From: CAYUAI01 sp964442745
Lineage (GTDB): Bacteria; Pseudomonadota; Gammaproteobacteria; S012-40
Assembly (NCBI GenBank): GCA_964442745.1
Contig: CAYUAI010000021.1
Span: 1 to 53,653 of the forward strand
Direction: 5' to 3'
Length of the DNA stretch: 53,653 bases
Part shown: positions 8,922 to 17,265 of the stretch, piece by piece
How positions within the stretch are numbered: the first letter of the stretch is position 1
How the letters are laid out: every line of letters begins with the position of its first letter
Program-made: the position numbers and the translations under genes
The notes under the pieces: model-generated
Seen by the model: only the letters and a program-made list of their open reading frames with translations
Database searches by the model: none
What the model was told of the DNA's origin: nothing

Positions 8922-9110
8922 TTACAAATAAATTTGCCAGCCAAAAATTTCATCTTTTTTGATTTCCATTTCTTCAATTTTTCCCCAGGAAATTGAAATG
9001 GTATCAATTTCATCATCGTTGAGAATGCCCGCTGATTCCAGTAGATTTTTGAGTTGTCCCCAGGTTAATTTTTTTTTTGGCCTGCCTGATATCTCTTGGT
9101 TTGTTTGCAT
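8922..9110 (-). CDS. Small hypothetical protein, 62 aa
   Basis: Not recognised. The reading frame is supported by a strong GAGGAGGAT ribosome site about 8 nt before the ATG and by a well-behaved, charged sequence. It has a basic N-terminal patch (RPKKK), a predicted helix (LTWGQLKNLLESAG), then an acidic stretch (NDDEID) and a C-terminal beta-like segment. There is no signal peptide or membrane helix, so it should be a small cytoplasmic protein. It is divergent from the cytochrome operon starting at 9634, separated by about 520 bp. Confidence 0.6.
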   Translation of the reverse strand: MQTNQEISGRPKKKLTWGQLKNLLESAGILNDDEIDTISISWGKIEEMEIKKDEIFGWQIYL

Positions 9111-9633
9111 GGTTATATCCTCCTCTTAAAAATAAATGAGCCATCAATTTTTATTACTTTTTAATTAATCATACCAATTATCTTGTAATCATCAAGGTAT
9201 TTATCTCTATGGGAAAAGATATATTTTTGGATAAATTTTAATTTACATAATAACTATTCAGTGTAGTCAGGTATAAGTTGGGGGCGACGGGTTTTTATGC
9301 CGTATGCTCATCGCTCATTAATATAGATTCCTGGGTTGGGCAAAGTGTTAACAAACTCATACAGCATTAAGGATTATTGTATGGCCGCTCAATGAATCGA
9401 TCGTTCATACTGTTATGGTTAAAAATAATACATTCGATTAAAAAATGCTCGAATTAGACATTAATAATGACCCTACCATGCCTTTCGCTTTGACTAAAAA
9501 TGCCATGGCCTCTTTTCTGTTCTGTTCGTTGCCGGATTTTTCAATTATAATTTGTGCTCGAATTCATATGGATTTTGAATAGTTATACCTATGAACAATA
9601 GGTATATTCTTTGTTGATAGTATAGGGTGATTT
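9111..9633. other. Divergent promoter region upstream of cytochrome locus
   Basis: Very AT-rich, as expected for promoters in both directions. The clearest structure is the dyad at 9584-9606. A near-palindrome around CGATCG occurs at 9391-9409. No ORF is supported. Confidence 0.6.
9584..9606. promoter_or_regulatory. Candidate operator: 9-5-9 perfect dyad
   Basis: TATACCTAT-GAACA-ATAGGTATA is a perfect inverted repeat ending 27 bp before the start codon of the first cytochrome gene. A TTGAAT just upstream (9575-9580) could serve as a -35 element, which would place the dyad across the promoter as with MerR- or TetR-type operators. The regulator is not encoded next to it, so which protein binds is unknown. 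Confidence 0.55.
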
Positions 9634-11523
9634 ATGGTTCAAGAAATTTTTAAAAGAAGTGGCTTCACCGGTTTTTTTATGCTGGTGCTGTTAGCGGGGT
9701 GCAGCTCTTCCAGTGATGACCCTGATCCTCAGGCGCAAATTACTCCCGCAGTGAATCCTGCCTTTGATAGCATAGATCTAGTGGCAACCAGTGACAGTGC
9801 GGGTGGTGATTATTCCACAAAATTAACCAAAGATACGGATTATAGCTATGATGAGGGTAGCGAAAAAATTCAGTTGAAAGTCGGTGCGATCACGGGTAGT
9901 GGGTTGTATTTAAAAATCACGGGCAAGGCCACCCTGGATGGTATTCAAGATGAATATACCGTTTATACGTTTGTGGCGAGTAATGACAGCAAGGTGGCGG
10001 CTAATGAATTAACGAGTATTGCGGTGATTCGAGTGGCTAAATCTGATTCGGCGAGTTTCAATGAGGCGGTGAAGTATATCGCGGATAAAACGGGTCTGTC
10101 GGCCTCAGATATTACTGCCTCTAAAATGGCAAGAAATCGCAATGCTCAGGTAACTCAGACCATGCGGATGTTTGCCAACCAATTTAAAATTGCAAGTGCT
10201 AGCACGCCCGGCTTAACAAGTAGTTTGGCTTTTGCTTTTCAATCCGTTGTCGAATTGGAAAAAGTGGCGCTGGGTGCACAAGCGTATGACAACTGGCTGA
10301 AGATTTATGAGTGCAAACATAATAGTAGTGATCTTGAAGTCGATGTTGATATTGATCATGAGCATGAGCATGGTTGTGCTCGACCTAGCATACCGGCTGA
10401 AGTGGTTGTGAAAAAAAATGAAAGTGATTCGAGCACCTATGTGGATTTCGTACGCTGTGTGACATGCCATGGTTGGGATCGATTGGGCAATGACGGTGCA
10501 TTAAAACATCAGATCCGCAACACCGCCTCAGAGGGCTATATCTCAGGACCTAATGCTGGCAAAGCGGCAACGGCCTCAGGGGCTGACGATACCAATACTA
10601 ACTCGCGGAATCTTAGCACAGCGAATTTTGATGCGGCATCCATTACTAAAAGTACCAGTAATATTCGTTATGCAGGAAATGCGAGGCCAAGCGGCAACGT
10701 TACTCGCGTTGGGGATTGGAATGGCATTGTCAACACCACCGATGATAGCAACAATACCCTGAGTAATAAACATCCTGATTATGAGGGCGGACCCAACTCA
10801 GTGGTGCCTAATACCAAAGTGATTGAGGCATTAGTTGCTTTTTTGAATTATGATGACGGTGCGGCATCAAAAGTCTTTACAACAGTGAATGTGACAGATA
10901 CCGATGTGACCTATGAATTAGTCGGTACCGCCAATGCTGAGAATGGTGCGAAATATTATGCGCAATGGTGTTTTCGCTGCCATGGTGCGCCAGATAATAG
11001 AGATCCTAATGTGTTAAATAGGGTTGAGAAAGAAAATTTTAAAGATTACCTGGCGACTAATACCAACTATGCTTCGCTACGTCATATTGCACAATTTGGC
11101 AAATCAGGCACCGCCATGACGCGTGCCCGTTTAGGTTATCCTTCATCAGCGAATGTCGCCGATATTATCGCGTTTTTAAATAACGTGAAAAGTGGGGTGG
11201 TCACTAGCGGAGCCGGTTTTAGTCATATGGGTAAGAAGGAAGCAGGCCAGGCGTTTTATGACAAAAATTGTGCTAATTGCCACAGTGCAGGCACTTACGA
11301 CAAAACCCAGTTGTGCTTCGATCATACCACGAGTGCGACGAAGGATAATAACCTTTGTTCTAGCGATGATGCCGATGCACCTGATCTCGCCAAGAGACAT
11401 CCATTAATGCAGTCGGATTTAACCGCCTCGGGGGTGACTATCATGTCTAAAGTGACCAAGCTGACGCAACAGAATATTAATGATTTAGCCGCGTTTTTTA
11501 CGTCTGAGTTAGCTAATCCTTAA
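9634..11523 (+). CDS. Triheme c-type cytochrome lipoprotein
   Basis: A 629-residue lipoprotein (lipobox LLAGC, Cys at about residue 23) with a long non-heme N-terminal half and three CxxCH sites in the second half: CVTCH, CFRCH and CANCH. The N-terminal part (about 30-240) resembles a beta-sandwich followed by helices, then a His/Asp-rich segment (DIDHEHEHGC) that could bind metal. It is first in a six-gene same-strand cluster and lies 65 bp before the NapC-like gene. It could be a surface or periplasmic partner of the decaheme/barrel conduit, but it is not an MtrC-type decaheme protein. CxxCH sites show heme attachment; the electron partner is inferred from context. Confidence 0.85.
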   Translation: MVQEIFKRSGFTGFFMLVLLAGCSSSSDDPDPQAQITPAVNPAFDSIDLVATSDSAGGDYSTKLTKDTDYSYDEGSEKIQLKVGAITGSGLYLKITGKATLDGIQDEYTVYTFVASNDSKVAANELTSIAVIRVAKSDSASFNEAVKYIADKTGLSASDITASKMARNRNAQVTQTMRMFANQFKIASASTPGLTSSLAFAFQSVVELEKVALGAQAYDNWLKIYECKHNSSDLEVDVDIDHEHEHGCARPSIPAEVVVKKNESDSSTYVDFVRCVTCHGWDRLGNDGALKHQIRNTASEGYISGPNAGKAATASGADDTNTNSRNLSTANFDAASITKSTSNIRYAGNARPSGNVTRVGDWNGIVNTTDDSNNTLSNKHPDYEGGPNSVVPNTKVIEALVAFLNYDDGAASKVFTTVNVTDTDVTYELVGTANAENGAKYYAQWCFRCHGAPDNRDPNVLNRVEKENFKDYLATNTNYASLRHIAQFGKSGTAMTRARLGYPSSANVADIIAFLNNVKSGVVTSGAGFSHMGKKEAGQAFYDKNCANCHSAGTYDKTQLCFDHTTSATKDNNLCSSDDADAPDLAKRHPLMQSDLTASGVTIMSKVTKLTQQNINDLAAFFTSELANP

Positions 11524-11531
11524 TTGACATG

Positions 11532-11559
11532 TTGAGCACGGAGCATGCTCCGTGCTCAA
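11532..11559. terminator. 28-bp perfect palindrome after first cytochrome gene
   Basis: TTGAGCACGGAGC-AT-GCTCCGTGCTCAA is a perfect palindrome 9 bp after the stop codon, followed by TTATTT. It can act as an intrinsic or partial terminator, or stabilise the upstream mRNA, setting the ratio of the first cytochrome to the five genes downstream. Confidence 0.7.
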
Positions 11560-11588
11560 TTATTTAAAGCCGAAAAAGAAAAAACCTA

Positions 11589-12146
11589 ATGGCATTGACT
11601 CGCCGTATTTTTTATTTTCTAAAAAATAAAATCGTATTAGTCGTATTGATCTCGATGGGGCTGACTGTGCTTGTCTTATCCGGATTGAATCACACGCTAC
11701 ATATGACCAACACCAATGAATTCTGTACGTCATGCCATTCCATGAAAATCGTTTTTGAAGAATATAAAGAGAGCATTCATTACAAGAATGTATCGGGTGT
11801 GCGCGCACAGTGTTCGGATTGTCATGTACCTAAATCATTGGGACCGAAACTATTGGCTAAATTATTGGCCGCTAAAGATGTGATGCACGAACTATTAGGC
11901 ACCATTGATACCGAACAAAAATTTGAAGCTTTGCGTTGGCAAATGGCGAATCGAGTCTGGGACAACATGAAAAAAACCGATTCCAGAGAATGTAAAGTGT
12001 GTCATCGTTTCTCCGCCATGGAGTTGGATGAGCAAGATAACACCGCCCGTAAAAAACATATCAGTGCGGTGAAAAAACAAAAAACCTGTATTGATTGTCA
12101 CCGAGGGGTGGCCCATGAAGAACCCATTGCTCCGGATGAATCTTAA
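11589..12146 (+). CDS. NapC/NirT-family tetraheme quinol dehydrogenase
   Basis: A 185-residue inner-membrane-anchored cytochrome c that moves electrons between the quinone pool and periplasmic acceptors, as do NapC and CymA. One N-terminal membrane helix (about 16-36) and four heme motifs are visible: CTSCH, CSDCH, CKVCH and CIDCH. The first has the family context HTLHMTNTNEFCTSCHSM, and the last is followed by RGVAHEEP. The ribosome site is weak (AAAGAAAAAA), which may lower its level relative to neighbours. The next gene begins one base after its stop. In this operon it is the natural quinone-side partner of the decaheme conduit. Confidence 0.93.
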   Translation: MALTRRIFYFLKNKIVLVVLISMGLTVLVLSGLNHTLHMTNTNEFCTSCHSMKIVFEEYKESIHYKNVSGVRAQCSDCHVPKSLGPKLLAKLLAAKDVMHELLGTIDTEQKFEALRWQMANRVWDNMKKTDSRECKVCHRFSAMELDEQDNTARKKHISAVKKQKTCIDCHRGVAHEEPIAPDES

Positions 12147-12147
12147 T

Positions 12148-12834
12148 ATGCACAAGTGCCACCCGATTTATATTTATTTTCGAAAAACACGGCTGGTTCA
12201 CATAGCTGGAATCACGTTATTATGGTTGTTAGTGGAGACCGTCAGTGCCGAAACAAATCACCACGTGTTGGCGTATTCTTGCGTGGCCTGTCACGGCATT
12301 AATGGCGTGTCGCGAGGACCGGCCACGCCGAGCATCGCGGGACTATCACGCAATTATATTATCGGTGCCATGTTGTCATATAAATATGCCCAAGATCTGG
12401 ATCATGGTCAGGCAATTGTTGATGAAAATGATGATTTAGAAGATGTCGCCATTCGCGCTCGGCCAGCAACGATGATGTCTCAGGTGGCGCAAGGGTATTC
12501 ATTGTCACAAATGAAAGCCGTGGCGGATTTTTATAGTCGCCAACCCATTGTGCGTATTACCCAAAATGCAAAGGCAGATCGTGCTAAAAATGGCAAAAAG
12601 TTGCATAAAAAATATTGTGATAAATGCCATGAAGAGGGCGGTCGTAGCACTGAAGATGATGTCGGATTATTGGCCGGTCAATGGGCCACCTATTTACGAG
12701 ATACCTTGCAAGACTTTAACAATGAAGACCGGGAAATGGCCAAAAAAATGAAGAAAAAAATGCAGAAAATGTTGAAAAAACACGGTGATGAATCCTTGGA
12801 AGATTTAATTCAATTTTATATCAGTCAACAATAA
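12148..12834 (+). CDS. Diheme cytochrome c (c4 / FccA-like)
   Basis: A 228-residue exported diheme cytochrome. The ATG at 12148 follows the upstream stop by one base and gives a signal-like hydrophobic segment (IAGITLLWLLVETVSA). Heme sites are CVACH near residue 46 (followed by GINGVS, as in c4) and CDKCH near 157. The C-terminus is highly basic (KKMKKKMQKMLKKHGD), odd for this family, and could dock an acidic partner. Being directly before an FccB-like flavoprotein, it probably is the cytochrome subunit of a flavocytochrome-c-type complex (FccA in the sulfide dehydrogenases). Confidence 0.85.
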   Translation: MHKCHPIYIYFRKTRLVHIAGITLLWLLVETVSAETNHHVLAYSCVACHGINGVSRGPATPSIAGLSRNYIIGAMLSYKYAQDLDHGQAIVDENDDLEDVAIRARPATMMSQVAQGYSLSQMKAVADFYSRQPIVRITQNAKADRAKNGKKLHKKYCDKCHEEGGRSTEDDVGLLAGQWATYLRDTLQDFNNEDREMAKKMKKKMQKMLKKHGDESLEDLIQFYISQQ

Positions 12835-12844
12835 TACCCCTATT

Positions 12845-14107
12845 ATGCTTAATCGTCGACAATTTTTACAACAAATCAATGGAGTGTTGCTCGCCGCTTG
12901 TTTAGGTATTGCGCCTGTGAGCTACGCAAAAAAATCAACACGGGTGCTCATCATCGGCGGCGGTGTCGCGGGTTTGACGGCTGTCCGACTGTTAAAACAA
13001 ATCCACCCCGATGTGCAAATCACGCTGCTTGAAAAAAACAAAAATTACACGTTTGGTGTGATGAGCAATGCGGTGTTAGCCGGGATTAACCAGCCTCAGC
13101 AGATTCAGTTTGATTACCAGAAGTTAACAGCGGCAGGCATCAATGTCGTTTTTGATGAAGCCGTACAAGTGGATAAAGACTGGGTGGAGACAGCCTCGGG
13201 GAAAAAATATCCCTATGATTTATTGCTAATGGCACCCGGCGTACAAGCGCAGTGGGAAAACATAGAGCGGGTAGGCGATATTCCAGCATATTGTCAATGG
13301 TCAGGCGGTATCGGCGTGGTGGCATTAAGTCAGCAACTGGCAACCTTAAAAGAGGGTGGGCGAGTCATTATCACCATTCCTGAAGGAATGGTTAGCGGGC
13401 CGGCGGCGCCTTATGAACGCGCTTGTATGATCGCCGATTATTTGCAAAAAAATGGCAGAAAAAAGTGTAAAATTATTGTTGCACAACAACAAGCTCATAA
13501 TGATTTCAGTCAACGCTTTGTTGATATTGGCAGTAAATTGTATCCGAATTTTCTCGAATTTAGAGATAAGCAAAAGTTACAGCAAGTTAATTTTAATACC
13601 AAGCAATTGACCTTTGCACAAGGCAAGGAAACCGCCGACTTGCTGCAGGTGATTCCTGTCCAGCAAGCGGCCGCCATCGCCCAGCAATCTGGCCTGACCG
13701 ATCAACCGGGTTGGTGTGAGGTGGAAGTCCCTACTTTTCTATCCAAAAAAAATGACAAAATATATATTTTAGGCGATGCGATCCATCATCCGCTTGGCTT
13801 AAGAAAAACTGCTCAATGTGCCCGTTCACAAGCCATTATTTGTGCATTAGCCATGAGCGCTAAATTAGGCGGCAAGTCATTAACCGGTGAGTTGCCGCCC
13901 ATACTCGATGCCGAATACAGTCTATTGCAAACCGATTATGCTATCTCCCATGTTCATGCTTATCCATGGGATGCCGCTGCCCAGCGTTTTGTTGAATCGA
14001 AAACAACAATCCTTGAAACATTAGCAACAGCAGAGGTGGCACGTAGAACGTTTGCTTATGCACAGAGTTGGTTTAATAATTTATCCTATGAACTTTTTTC
14101 CTCATAA
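12845..14107 (+). CDS. FccB-like flavoprotein (flavocytochrome c family, Tat-exported)
   Basis: A 420-residue FAD-dependent pyridine-nucleotide-disulfide-type oxidoreductase. A Tat signal (NRRQFLQ at residues 3-9) is followed by the FAD Rossmann motif VLIIGGGVAGLTAV near 34-47. The second FAD site is IYILGDAI near 310. The family block PAAPYERACMIADYL is at 186-200. In FccB sulfide dehydrogenases a Cys precedes this block (YRCPPGPYER); here the matching position reads VSGP (Ser184), so the usual redox disulfide may be missing or rebuilt from C194 and C325. The substrate may therefore be something other than sulfide. It follows the diheme subunit by 10 bp and overlaps the decaheme gene by 20 bp. 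Confidence 0.85.
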   Translation: MLNRRQFLQQINGVLLAACLGIAPVSYAKKSTRVLIIGGGVAGLTAVRLLKQIHPDVQITLLEKNKNYTFGVMSNAVLAGINQPQQIQFDYQKLTAAGINVVFDEAVQVDKDWVETASGKKYPYDLLLMAPGVQAQWENIERVGDIPAYCQWSGGIGVVALSQQLATLKEGGRVIITIPEGMVSGPAAPYERACMIADYLQKNGRKKCKIIVAQQQAHNDFSQRFVDIGSKLYPNFLEFRDKQKLQQVNFNTKQLTFAQGKETADLLQVIPVQQAAAIAQQSGLTDQPGWCEVEVPTFLSKKNDKIYILGDAIHHPLGLRKTAQCARSQAIICALAMSAKLGGKSLTGELPPILDAEYSLLQTDYAISHVHAYPWDAAAQRFVESKTTILETLATAEVARRTFAYAQSWFNNLSYELFSS

Positions 14108-15068
14108 GTGGATTTACCTGGTCGTTTTCATTGCGTTGTTGGGTTGGTATTCAGTGCCGGTGAGCAGCGAGCAAACGGTCGATGCAGACTGGCGTCAACA
14201 ACTCGATGCACCGTATACCAAAAAGGGGGCTGATCGATGTTTGAAATGTCATGATGAAGATAATGAATATCCGGTCCTGCCAATTTTTCAAAGTAAACAC
14301 GGTCAATTTTCCAATCCACTTTCTCCGATGTCAGGTCACCAATGCGAGACGTGCCATGGCCCAGGTGGTTTGCATATTAAACGACCGAAACGTGGTGAAT
14401 TACGCGCCCCCATTATGAATTTTGGCAGAAAATCGAGTGCGCCAGCGACCGAACAGAATAAAGTCTGTCTGCAATGTCATCGGAGCAATGCCCGCCTCGG
14501 CTGGCATGGCAGTCGCCACGAAAGCCATGGTTTAGCCTGTGCAAATTGTCATACCATCCATATGGCACAAGACTTTGTGTTTGATCGAAAGCGGCAAGCG
14601 GGCATCTGTTATCGTTGTCATCGTAAGCAACGTAGTGAATTTCAAAAAGCCTATAGCCATCCGCTGCGTTTTGGTCAAGTGGTTTGTACGGATTGTCACA
14701 ATACCCATGACGCGATGAATGATCATTTGCTGCAAGCCGCCACCGAAAATGAAACTTGCTTCCAGTGTCATGCTGAAAAACGTGGGCCTTATTTATGGGA
14801 GCACGCGCCGGTCACCGAGCAATGCAGTTTATGCCACATACCCCATGGTTCTAATTATCCCGCGCTTTTGAAAAAACGAACGCCACTCTTATGTCAAAGT
14901 TGCCATATGCAAAATAATGATCATACCAATCAACTTTATAATGATGAGGGTCGTCTGGGAGGAAACAATACCGATTTTCGAAACTTTATGCTGGGGAAAG
15001 CTTGTTTAAATTGCCATACCAGAATTCATGGTTCGAATCATCCTTCCGGTGTTAAATTGTTGCGTTAA
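14088..15068 (+). CDS. Decaheme periplasmic cytochrome, DmsE/MtrA family
   Basis: Periplasmic electron wire that plugs into an outer-membrane barrel. Starting at the ATG at 14088 (overlapping the flavoprotein gene), it has a signal peptide (IYLVVFIALLGWYSVPVSS) and exactly ten CxxCH sites: CLKCH, CETCH, CLQCH, CANCH, CYRCH, CTDCH, CFQCH, CSLCH, CQSCH and CLNCH. The C-terminal CLNCHTRIHGSNHPSG is a hallmark of MtrA, PioA and DmsE. The 326 residues match the family. The MtrB/PioB-type barrel gene follows 14 bp later. In established systems such a pair carries electrons across the outer membrane in either direction. Confidence 0.96.
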   Translation: MNFFPHKWIYLVVFIALLGWYSVPVSSEQTVDADWRQQLDAPYTKKGADRCLKCHDEDNEYPVLPIFQSKHGQFSNPLSPMSGHQCETCHGPGGLHIKRPKRGELRAPIMNFGRKSSAPATEQNKVCLQCHRSNARLGWHGSRHESHGLACANCHTIHMAQDFVFDRKRQAGICYRCHRKQRSEFQKAYSHPLRFGQVVCTDCHNTHDAMNDHLLQAATENETCFQCHAEKRGPYLWEHAPVTEQCSLCHIPHGSNYPALLKKRTPLLCQSCHMQNNDHTNQLYNDEGRLGGNNTDFRNFMLGKACLNCHTRIHGSNHPSGVKLLR

Positions 15069-15082
15069 GGAATACGCTGCGC

Positions 15083-17212
15083 ATGAATTATTCAAAATTT
15101 GTCATCCATGTATTTTTTTTGTTTGTTGTTTATGCCGGGTTTCAGGTATGTGGCGCCGCTGATGAAGCCGTATCCGGCGATGATACGATTGATGGATGTA
15201 AATATTGTCCCGATTTATTAAACCCCAGCGTTGAATTAGCCATTGGTACATGGATCGCTTCAAGCGATGCCAGCAAATTTGATGAATATCGAGGTTTGCA
15301 AGGTCGCACGATTAATGTGGATCTGGGTGTGACGCTTAATTATCTCGACGAAAAGGGTCAGTATTTGTGGTTAGATGCACAGCAGTTTGGTTTGGCTTCT
15401 CGTTATCTATCGGTAGAGGGTGGCAAACAAGGCAACTATCGGATTGACTTCGATTACAAACAAACTCGGCATTGGCAATTTGGCGAAGCAAAGTCACCTT
15501 ATCTGGGGGTAGAGAGTAATACACTTTCACTCAGTAATTCGTTAAAACAAAGTGTAAACGATGGCGATGATCTACAAAATATAACGGGTCAATTACGAAG
15601 TTTTGATGTGGCTCAATCCAGAAAACAGCTCGCTTTTTCTATCAACAAAACGTTCAATAAACGTTGGTCGAGTCGTATTGATTTTCGCTACCAAGAAAAG
15701 GAAGGCGTGATAACTACCGGCGCCGCCATTGGCAGTGCCTATTTAAATGCCAGGTCGGTGATTTTACCAGAACCCATTGATTACCAAACTCGAAGCATCG
15801 ACCTAAGTACTTTGTATTCAGGTAACATCCTGCAAGTCCAACTGGGTATCAGAAGTCAATTTTTTGATAATGCCAATGAGTATCTTCGCTGGGACAATTT
15901 ATTTGTTATTTCCGATCGTGTCACTGAACCCAGCGAAGGCCAGATCGCATTGCCACCCAGTAATCAGCATCATCAAGTTTATGTACGCTTAGGTGCTCAA
16001 TTTTCGGAGAAAACTCAGCTATTTTATCAGCTCAATATGGGGCGTATGAGTCAAGATGATAGGTTGTTGCCTTATACGATTAATGCCCAAAATTCGAGTT
16101 TAAACCGCCGTTTGCCGCGTGAATCAACCAAGGCACGTGTTGACCATTTGCATAGTCAAGTGAAGCTTTCCCATCGTGCCACTGAAAATCTTAAATTAAA
16201 TGGGGCGCTGATTTATCATGAACGGAACAATAAAACACCCACTGCGAATTATGATTATGTCATATTAGATACCGCTAACCGGGATGGAAGTAGAGCCAAT
16301 CGTGCCTATGATTTTAAGGACTATACCGCGAAGCTTACCAGTCAATATCGCTGGTCTGAAGCTCTGAACTCAGAAATATTGTTGCGGCGAGATGTTAAAA
16401 AGCGCAGTTTGCAAGCCAGTAACAAGACGACCGAGGATATGTTGGGCATAAAGAACAAGTTAAAGGCCTTCGATTCGATGGAGATAAGCTTTCAGTATCG
16501 GTATAAAAAGCGTGACTATAATAATTATTTGGTGACATTAGCCAGTGAAAATCCGTTGATGCGAAAATATTATATGGCAAAAATGAAACAGCATTATTTG
16601 AGTGGCGAATTGTTTTATTTGTTAAGCGAATCAACCGACTTGAATTTATCTCTCGAATATGGTTTGACAGACTATAATGATACCAAAATTGGTTTGACAG
16701 GGGCTCAGAATTATCATTTACGGTTCGATATCAATCGTATTATTTTTGAGTTTTTAAATCTTTCGGGTTATGCCGGCTTGGAACAATATCGTTCAAACCA
16801 ACAGGGAAGTGCCAATGGTTCAACCGCAGACTGGGAGGCCATAAATACTGATCAGATGGTTTCGTTGGGGGTCGGAATTCATGCCAAAGAGTTATTTGAG
16901 CGTCTCGAATTTGGTACAAATTACACCTTGAGTTTAGCCCGAGGCCAAACTGAATTTGAGACTGAATTAACCGGTGGTAATTTGCCCGATTTTAAATCTA
17001 CACGGCAGACGATTAGTTTATACGGCAGCTATCAGCTCAAAGAGAATATGTCGCTGCGTCTGAGTTATTTATTAGAATTCTATGATGAAAAAAACTGGCA
17101 AACCGATGATCTAGCAGCGGGTGACATACCGCGAGCATTAACTTTGCTGAAAGAAAATCAAAATTATTTAGTCAATTTAGTATTTTTGTCGTATGCCTAT
17201 CAGTTTGAGTGA
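15083..17212 (+). CDS. MtrB/PioB-family outer-membrane beta-barrel
   Basis: A 709-residue barrel that sheathes the decaheme cytochrome. A signal peptide ends near GAA; soon after comes a CxxC (DGCKYCPD, near residues 37-44), the N-terminal motif seen in MtrB/PioB proteins. The rest is a long series of amphipathic beta-strands with polar turns and ends LVFLSYAYQFE, the family's usual aromatic C-terminal strand. No extracellular multiheme MtrC/OmcA or DMSO-reductase-like catalytic gene follows. The external partner is either the triheme lipoprotein, encoded elsewhere, or absent as in PioAB. It converges on a sensor kinase 53 bp away. Confidence 0.93.
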   Translation: MNYSKFVIHVFFLFVVYAGFQVCGAADEAVSGDDTIDGCKYCPDLLNPSVELAIGTWIASSDASKFDEYRGLQGRTINVDLGVTLNYLDEKGQYLWLDAQQFGLASRYLSVEGGKQGNYRIDFDYKQTRHWQFGEAKSPYLGVESNTLSLSNSLKQSVNDGDDLQNITGQLRSFDVAQSRKQLAFSINKTFNKRWSSRIDFRYQEKEGVITTGAAIGSAYLNARSVILPEPIDYQTRSIDLSTLYSGNILQVQLGIRSQFFDNANEYLRWDNLFVISDRVTEPSEGQIALPPSNQHHQVYVRLGAQFSEKTQLFYQLNMGRMSQDDRLLPYTINAQNSSLNRRLPRESTKARVDHLHSQVKLSHRATENLKLNGALIYHERNNKTPTANYDYVILDTANRDGSRANRAYDFKDYTAKLTSQYRWSEALNSEILLRRDVKKRSLQASNKTTEDMLGIKNKLKAFDSMEISFQYRYKKRDYNNYLVTLASENPLMRKYYMAKMKQHYLSGELFYLLSESTDLNLSLEYGLTDYNDTKIGLTGAQNYHLRFDINRIIFEFLNLSGYAGLEQYRSNQQGSANGSTADWEAINTDQMVSLGVGIHAKELFERLEFGTNYTLSLARGQTEFETELTGGNLPDFKSTRQTISLYGSYQLKENMSLRLSYLLEFYDEKNWQTDDLAAGDIPRALTLLKENQNYLVNLVFLSYAYQFE

Positions 17213-17265
17213 GAGTGCTATTATTGGGCTTCAATTTCATTCCTTATCTCATTAGGAAGATGGGA

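Noticed and set aside
9634..11523. Triheme lipoprotein as an MtrC/OmcA-type extracellular terminal reductase
   Set aside because: Only three CxxCH sites and no MtrC-like domain pattern; it may still be a surface partner, but not of that family.
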